Of a stretch of DNA of 18,588 nucleotides, positions 15,501 to 18,588 are shown in pieces; position 1 is the first letter of the stretch; each line of letters begins with the position of its first letter. The position numbers were made by a program, and so were the translations under genes. The notes beneath the pieces are model-generated. The model did no database searches and was not told where the DNA came from. It saw nothing but the letters and a program-made list of their open reading frames with translations. This DNA is from Planctomycetota bacterium (GTDB lineage Bacteria; Planctomycetota; Planctomycetia; Pirellulales; Pirellulaceae), in assembly GCA_029259935.1 (NCBI GenBank), contig JAJDEH010000181.1:1-18588 (forward strand), in the 5' to 3' direction.

Positions 15501-18500
15501 CAAACGATCAATGGCAAGGCTTGATTAACCTGTCGCTGACGATCGTTGTCTTCATCGTGCTGCTCGTTTCGACTTTGGTCACCGCCCGTACCATGCTGGT
15601 CAGCCCGAAGGCGCTGGGAGGACCAATCGAAGGATCAGTGCTGCGACTGTTGCCGGCTGAAGTTTCCTACGGCGTTCCCGTGGGGATCATCGTGGCCACG
15701 TTCTTGTTTTATGCCGTTACCGAGCGCCGCGGTTGGCTGGCGGTTGCCGGTTCGGCGGTGTTTCAATACCTCGTGCTGCTATCCATTGGCTTGTTGTTCC
15801 TGTCGCCGCATCCCGAATTGGCAACCGAGCGCTTCGTCAAGATTCTTCAGTCGGTATCGCTGGGCATGACCCTGTATGGCTTCGTGTGGTTTGCTTTCTT
15901 GTCACGAATTGGTTCATCGCCGGTCAGCAAGGACTGGCCGATTCGACAGTTAGACTTGCATGCAATTATCAATGCCGTTTTGGTAGGCAGCTTGAGCGTC
16001 CTGATCGCCCAGTGCTTCTTTTGGCATCCCGAACAATCCGCTGGATGGATTAACGAAGCGGGTCGCCCGCTGGGGCTAGTGTCGCTTGTACTGATCACCG
16101 TTTTGGCGGTCGTCATCTGGCCATCCACGCGTAAGGATGGAATCTTGTGGCTAATCGGGCTGTCTGGCATGGCGATCACCTGTATTGCGGCATCCATGGT
16201 CGATCGCGACAGCCCCCCGGTTAGCTGGTGGCCCTTGCGATGCATTGTGATCGGGTTTGTAGCGGTGGCGGTGACCCAATGCGTGCTGGCGGTATGCAAT
16301 CGTTGGAATGATTGGATACGAACTTCACTGCCGATGCTGCTGGTCGGAGTGTTGGGCGGATTGTTCGCGGTTCGTGGGAGCTGGGATCTCAGTGGATTTT
16401 GGCTGTATTTCGGCATGCTGATGGTGCTGGTGGCCGTCACGGTTGTCTACGGGATTCGTTTTAAGAGCTCTTGGCCGTCGCTAACCGCGTCCGCTGCAGT
16501 TCTGGTTACCGCGACCATGTTAGTGGCCGTCGACCCGCATTCTTGGTTCAGACCGCCTCCCTCCCAGCCCTACAGGATTCATGTTTGGGTACTCAGTCTT
16601 GTGCTGCTCAGTTTGATTTGGCTTGGCAGTTACCTGTGGCTGCGCGGCAAGCCCAAGCCACCGTTGGCGAGCTTTGTTCGATTGCCGAATTCCGTAGCGC
16701 TGTTGGCCGCGATCTGGGTGGCTTTCGCGGCTTTTCTTGAATGGCTGCTGAGAAGCGGATTGGAAGGCTCGGCGATAGCCACGCCACTGGGCTGCGGAGT
16801 GATTGTAGGCACGTTCTGCCTGTTGTTGATGAACGTGTGGAACGACCATGCACGATTTCGCGTGACCGGGCGGTATCTATGGACCATCGGGGTGGCAGTG
16901 GCGATTGCCGTTGTGGCGGCTGAGCGGGTGGCTCATCGCAGTGCGGCGCGGCCGATATTCGTGGCCTTGGCACTGGGCGTTTTGACAGCGATGTGGGCGC
17001 ATTGGTGGCGTTATCGATTGCTGGTCAACTGGATCGCCCTGCGGATGCGCGTTCCCAACCCGGCGGCGACCGACCGCGCCATGCGGCAGCAGATCCCCGT
17101 CATTCATTTGTTGATCGCCGGTCTGGTGGTACTGATTGCCGTGCCGGGAATCGTAACGGTTGAACCGCGGTGGCTGCATTATCTTTGCGCCTTGGCGGTG
17201 CTGCCGCTGGCGTATGGATTTGGAGCTTTCGCTAACCGGCATGTCTGGCTGCAGTGGGCGACGCTGGCGTCGCTTACGCTGGCTTGTCTGCTGTTGTCGT
17301 GGGCGGACCTTACGCCCAAGGACCTTCGGCAACATGCATTGAGTTTGCCCGTGCGTTCGTTTCTCGTTCTGGCGGCGGGGATGTTCGTCTATGGCGCGGT
17401 GCTGCCCCGTTTGATCAATCCCGAGAATCGCTGGATCCCCACAATTCGCCATGCCACGGTGTTGACCTGCGTGTCGAGTATCGGCTGCTTTGCACTCTTG
17501 ATCGCTCTGCAAGCAGGCGCAGGCTCTGGAATGTCCGAGGCGGAGGCCGCAGCGGTAGCTGTATTGGTTGTGGGATTGATCGCGGGACTGATTTCGATCG
17601 CCGTGCTGCCTCGGCACGATCCCCTGTCGCTCGATTTGGAAGGACGGATGGGCTATGTCTATGCAGCGCAAGTCATTGCCGGCGGCCTGGTCGCTCATCT
17701 GTTCCTGTCAATGCCTTGGCTTTTCCAGTCAGGCATCATGAAATACTGGCCCTACATTGCCATCGTGTTGTCATTCGGCGGCGTGGTCTTGGCCAACCAA
17801 CTTCAGAAACGCGACCTGTTGGTGCTGGCACGTCCGCTGTTCCACACGGCCGCGATTCTGCCGTTGAGCGTGGCGATGGCCTTTCGGGCCGTGGATTCGG
17901 AAGCGGATGCGTCGTTGGTGATGCTTCTGGCCGGTGGGATCTACATGATGATCGGCGTCACTCGTGCTTCGCTTCTCAGCGGGGCGGCGGCAGTCGTGTT
18001 CGGCAATCTGGCCTTGTGGTTACTCTACAACAAGTTCCCGGCCTTCGAATTCGCCAAGCACCCACAATTGTGGCTCATCCCTCCGGCGATTTCCGTGTTG
18101 GTAGCCGGACAGTTGAATCGCCACCGGCTAACCGCGTCGCAGCTTGCCGGTTTGCGTTATATGTGCATGGCGGTCATTTACATCAGTTCGACCTGCGAGA
18201 TCTTCATCAAGGGCCTCGGAGAACAGCTTTGGCCGCCGATGCTGCTCGCGCTGTTGTCGGTAGCCGGAATCATGCTGGGAATCATGATGCAGGTCCGTGC
18301 GTATCTGTATCTTGGTTCGCTGTTCCTGCTGTTGTCCATGGTGACCATGGTGTCCCACGCCCATCGGCAATTCAACCACATCTGGCCCTGGTGGGTGTTT
18401 GGCATCGCCTTGGGAATCGCCATCCTGGTCTTCTTCGGACTGTTCGAAAAGCGGCGCAACGAAATGACGGATCTAGCCCGAAAAATGAGCGATTGGGATT

Positions 18501-18505
18501 ATTGA
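12560..18505 (+). CDS. Giant polytopic membrane protein, unknown function
   Basis: The protein has 1,981 residues. A first membrane helix (about residues 5-27) is followed by a soluble segment of about 190 residues. That segment has a short helical unit (SPEQYSELRDLIEQQHPYA, reminiscent of SHOCT-like oligomerisation motifs), a Pro/Ala-rich linker and a VEPE/VEPR repeat. From about residue 215 to 1960 almost every stretch is hydrophobic: counting by eye I find some 50-57 membrane segments with short loops, ending in a charged tail. The entry block (FMQDKNIRWGELASGILIVGSAVGLVISL, then RRWKLRTTSRGVLVIGLLLVPLNFLAA) resembles large planctomycete membrane proteins known only as hypothetical. There is no recognisable transporter, kinase or glycosyltransferase motif. 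The start is a GTG without a clear ribosome-binding site, but it stands immediately before the first helix. The next gene begins two bases behind the stop codon. Confidence 0.85.
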   Translation: MDDLLQPCLLISFVLLAIVICVLVVVVGKRVVSAPHDAQPWQNTPIDQHIRSTCVMLNGWRRTGDISPEQYSELRDLIEQQHPYATNLPERIPDHEIVYVGELKSRPAEQPTVPAEPPLPAPTAPLAPPAPSASAIGPKSGEISPADIVEAEIVEPENVEPRNVEPEIVPPRAAAPAPTATRGRAPWDFPDEPARPPRRPLSEVLAGFMQDKNIRWGELASGILIVGSAVGLVISLREQLHDTIPFFPALVFMLLTGAIQAAGIYTLRRWKLRTTSRGVLVIGLLLVPLNFLAACVLTGQGEDRRELFDPIYWIAITTGVTVFVTLTWLSGKYLLRAGQLPLAAAVLGCSVSQLVINRIEMPTSNWGLSLLGVPIVASFLAGVAYCIPNQWTRTRWTEPGINRLLLLLGLSAFALATAFGLVFFRVSNRLEAIVALSPAFCAVFSVTAWIGATVMQGTSSDAANNTHRITGTALLLVGLGFTAAAVISSLVNPTMLLASSIVSGVLLCGLAINRRMPTIMPGVWACLGAASLVVLNLLLNVFEFDKWTDLQQFHDATVSAAAGLCLTAVGFAIVGGMALMKRWGVGPSADSRSLKYDYASVAVAFALGCGLSLAASFVHKNNPFDVMTATILLVVIAVLAFVAATRLSHEGVPFLATALLVGALLHALVWNQWIAGLFTGRAVDIRWALLSVITAFCCSLAAMWLHRRGPAIESKKSFSACATVAIFATVVTGMCLIPQATGAASLILLAACVTALILAAATRGPETTFIFSATTALLMMTAVGEGGIRYGWYSSLQESRHIWIQLIGLATWSAVWLIAVALLRGQRWCNWLLRHAGPCEQAVLFGSTGLVTLLMAWGLSADVGAQIFIELPARPDTYVQLLDNAAFVVAALAAVAVAMIVALVIQPTPQRAGALIVMWCLAWSLSALPFESARGVGTALRWLLPIGGACAALLIGSRGRFIPAWHGMRQRLRLRESGEFSNDQWQGLINLSLTIVVFIVLLVSTLVTARTMLVSPKALGGPIEGSVLRLLPAEVSYGVPVGIIVATFLFYAVTERRGWLAVAGSAVFQYLVLLSIGLLFLSPHPELATERFVKILQSVSLGMTLYGFVWFAFLSRIGSSPVSKDWPIRQLDLHAIINAVLVGSLSVLIAQCFFWHPEQSAGWINEAGRPLGLVSLVLITVLAVVIWPSTRKDGILWLIGLSGMAITCIAASMVDRDSPPVSWWPLRCIVIGFVAVAVTQCVLAVCNRWNDWIRTSLPMLLVGVLGGLFAVRGSWDLSGFWLYFGMLMVLVAVTVVYGIRFKSSWPSLTASAAVLVTATMLVAVDPHSWFRPPPSQPYRIHVWVLSLVLLSLIWLGSYLWLRGKPKPPLASFVRLPNSVALLAAIWVAFAAFLEWLLRSGLEGSAIATPLGCGVIVGTFCLLLMNVWNDHARFRVTGRYLWTIGVAVAIAVVAAERVAHRSAARPIFVALALGVLTAMWAHWWRYRLLVNWIALRMRVPNPAATDRAMRQQIPVIHLLIAGLVVLIAVPGIVTVEPRWLHYLCALAVLPLAYGFGAFANRHVWLQWATLASLTLACLLLSWADLTPKDLRQHALSLPVRSFLVLAAGMFVYGAVLPRLINPENRWIPTIRHATVLTCVSSIGCFALLIALQAGAGSGMSEAEAAAVAVLVVGLIAGLISIAVLPRHDPLSLDLEGRMGYVYAAQVIAGGLVAHLFLSMPWLFQSGIMKYWPYIAIVLSFGGVVLANQLQKRDLLVLARPLFHTAAILPLSVAMAFRAVDSEADASLVMLLAGGIYMMIGVTRASLLSGAAAVVFGNLALWLLYNKFPAFEFAKHPQLWLIPPAISVLVAGQLNRHRLTASQLAGLRYMCMAVIYISSTCEIFIKGLGEQLWPPMLLALLSVAGIMLGIMMQVRAYLYLGSLFLLLSMVTMVSHAHRQFNHIWPWWVFGIALGIAILVFFGLFEKRRNEMTDLARKMSDWDY
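13001..13072 (+). repeat. Degenerate VEPE/VEPR repeat in the membrane-protein linker
   Basis: Residues 148-171 read IVEAEIVEPENVEPRNVEPE and then IVPP. The unit (I/N)VEPE/R of five residues occurs four to five times, and the DNA shows matching GTCGAACCCGAG-like copies. It is acidic and Pro-rich, lies between the SHOCT-like unit and the membrane region, and probably acts as a flexible spacer whose length can vary. Confidence 0.55.
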
Positions 18506-18507
18506 CC

Positions 18508-18588
18508 ATGTCGTTGTTAGCAGCGCGTCCAAAACGAAATTTTCAAGGTGCAAGAAAACCCCCAGGTCGGCGGGCGAGACGCGACGAT
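18508..18588 (+). CDS. Start of a further gene, cut by the window edge
   Basis: An ATG two bases behind the giant-protein stop codon opens a frame that stays open for all 27 codons to the window end. It begins MSLLAARPKRNFQGARKPPG and then an Arg-rich run. The two-base spacing suggests co-transcription and translational coupling with the membrane protein. The visible part is too short and too basic to name; there is no signal peptide in it. Confidence 0.5.
   Translation, partial: MSLLAARPKRNFQGARKPPGRRARRDD

Noticed and set aside
16877..17698. Another - strand open frame of 273 codons in the same gene
   Set aside because: Same cause: low-complexity Gln/Arg/His composition and no ribosome-binding site.
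1..18588. CRISPR array, tRNA or rRNA genes, phage or defence modules
   Set aside because: Nothing with regularly spaced repeats, cloverleaf potential or recognisable defence domains was found on reading the window.

Overview
The window looks like a chromosomal segment of a planctomycete (Pirellulales-like). This rests on moderately high G+C, loosely packed genes with 100-400 base gaps, and proteins that resemble planctomycete families. Those are a secreted TPR-thioredoxin fusion, a secreted propeller-type protein fused to an extra C-terminal domain, and a polytopic membrane protein of almost 2,000 residues. The assignment comes from protein style, not from a marker gene.

Layout. Bases 1-1688 are an ISKra4-like insertion sequence whose left end seems to coincide with the first base of the window. 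Directly behind its right end, 1689-1822, lies the C-terminal tail of a c-type cytochrome with a CISCH haem motif and its stop codon, so the element appears to have cut that gene. Then come a small secreted protein of unknown function (1889-2311), a PhzF/YddE-family protein with a changed active-site residue (2462-3364) and the TPR-thioredoxin protein (3497-5767), all on the + strand. A convergent MocR/PdxR-like regulator (5871-7355, -) is divergent from a class I methyltransferase (7466-8302, +). The gap between them holds an operator-like region with three AAGTGG-type boxes, two of them forming a perfect 10-base inverted repeat. Next is a frameshifted DJ-1/PfpI pseudogene (8361-8702). After it, on the - strand, are a lipoprotein and an overlapping open frame that may be its displaced C-terminus (8731-9403). 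A gene-poor, palindrome-rich stretch (9404-9681) and a possible 47-residue membrane peptide follow. The right half holds the secreted propeller fusion protein (9816-12296, -) and, divergent from it, the giant membrane protein (12560-18505, +). The start of another gene lies only two bases behind the latter.

How the parts fit. There is no obvious single pathway. The left 9 kb looks like accessory DNA in flux: an insertion sequence, one cut gene, one frameshifted gene and one possibly split gene. The best-supported regulatory unit is MocR with its operator and the divergent methyltransferase. The most distinctive products are the giant membrane protein and the two secreted fusion proteins. I found no tRNA, rRNA, CRISPR array, phage module or recognisable defence system.
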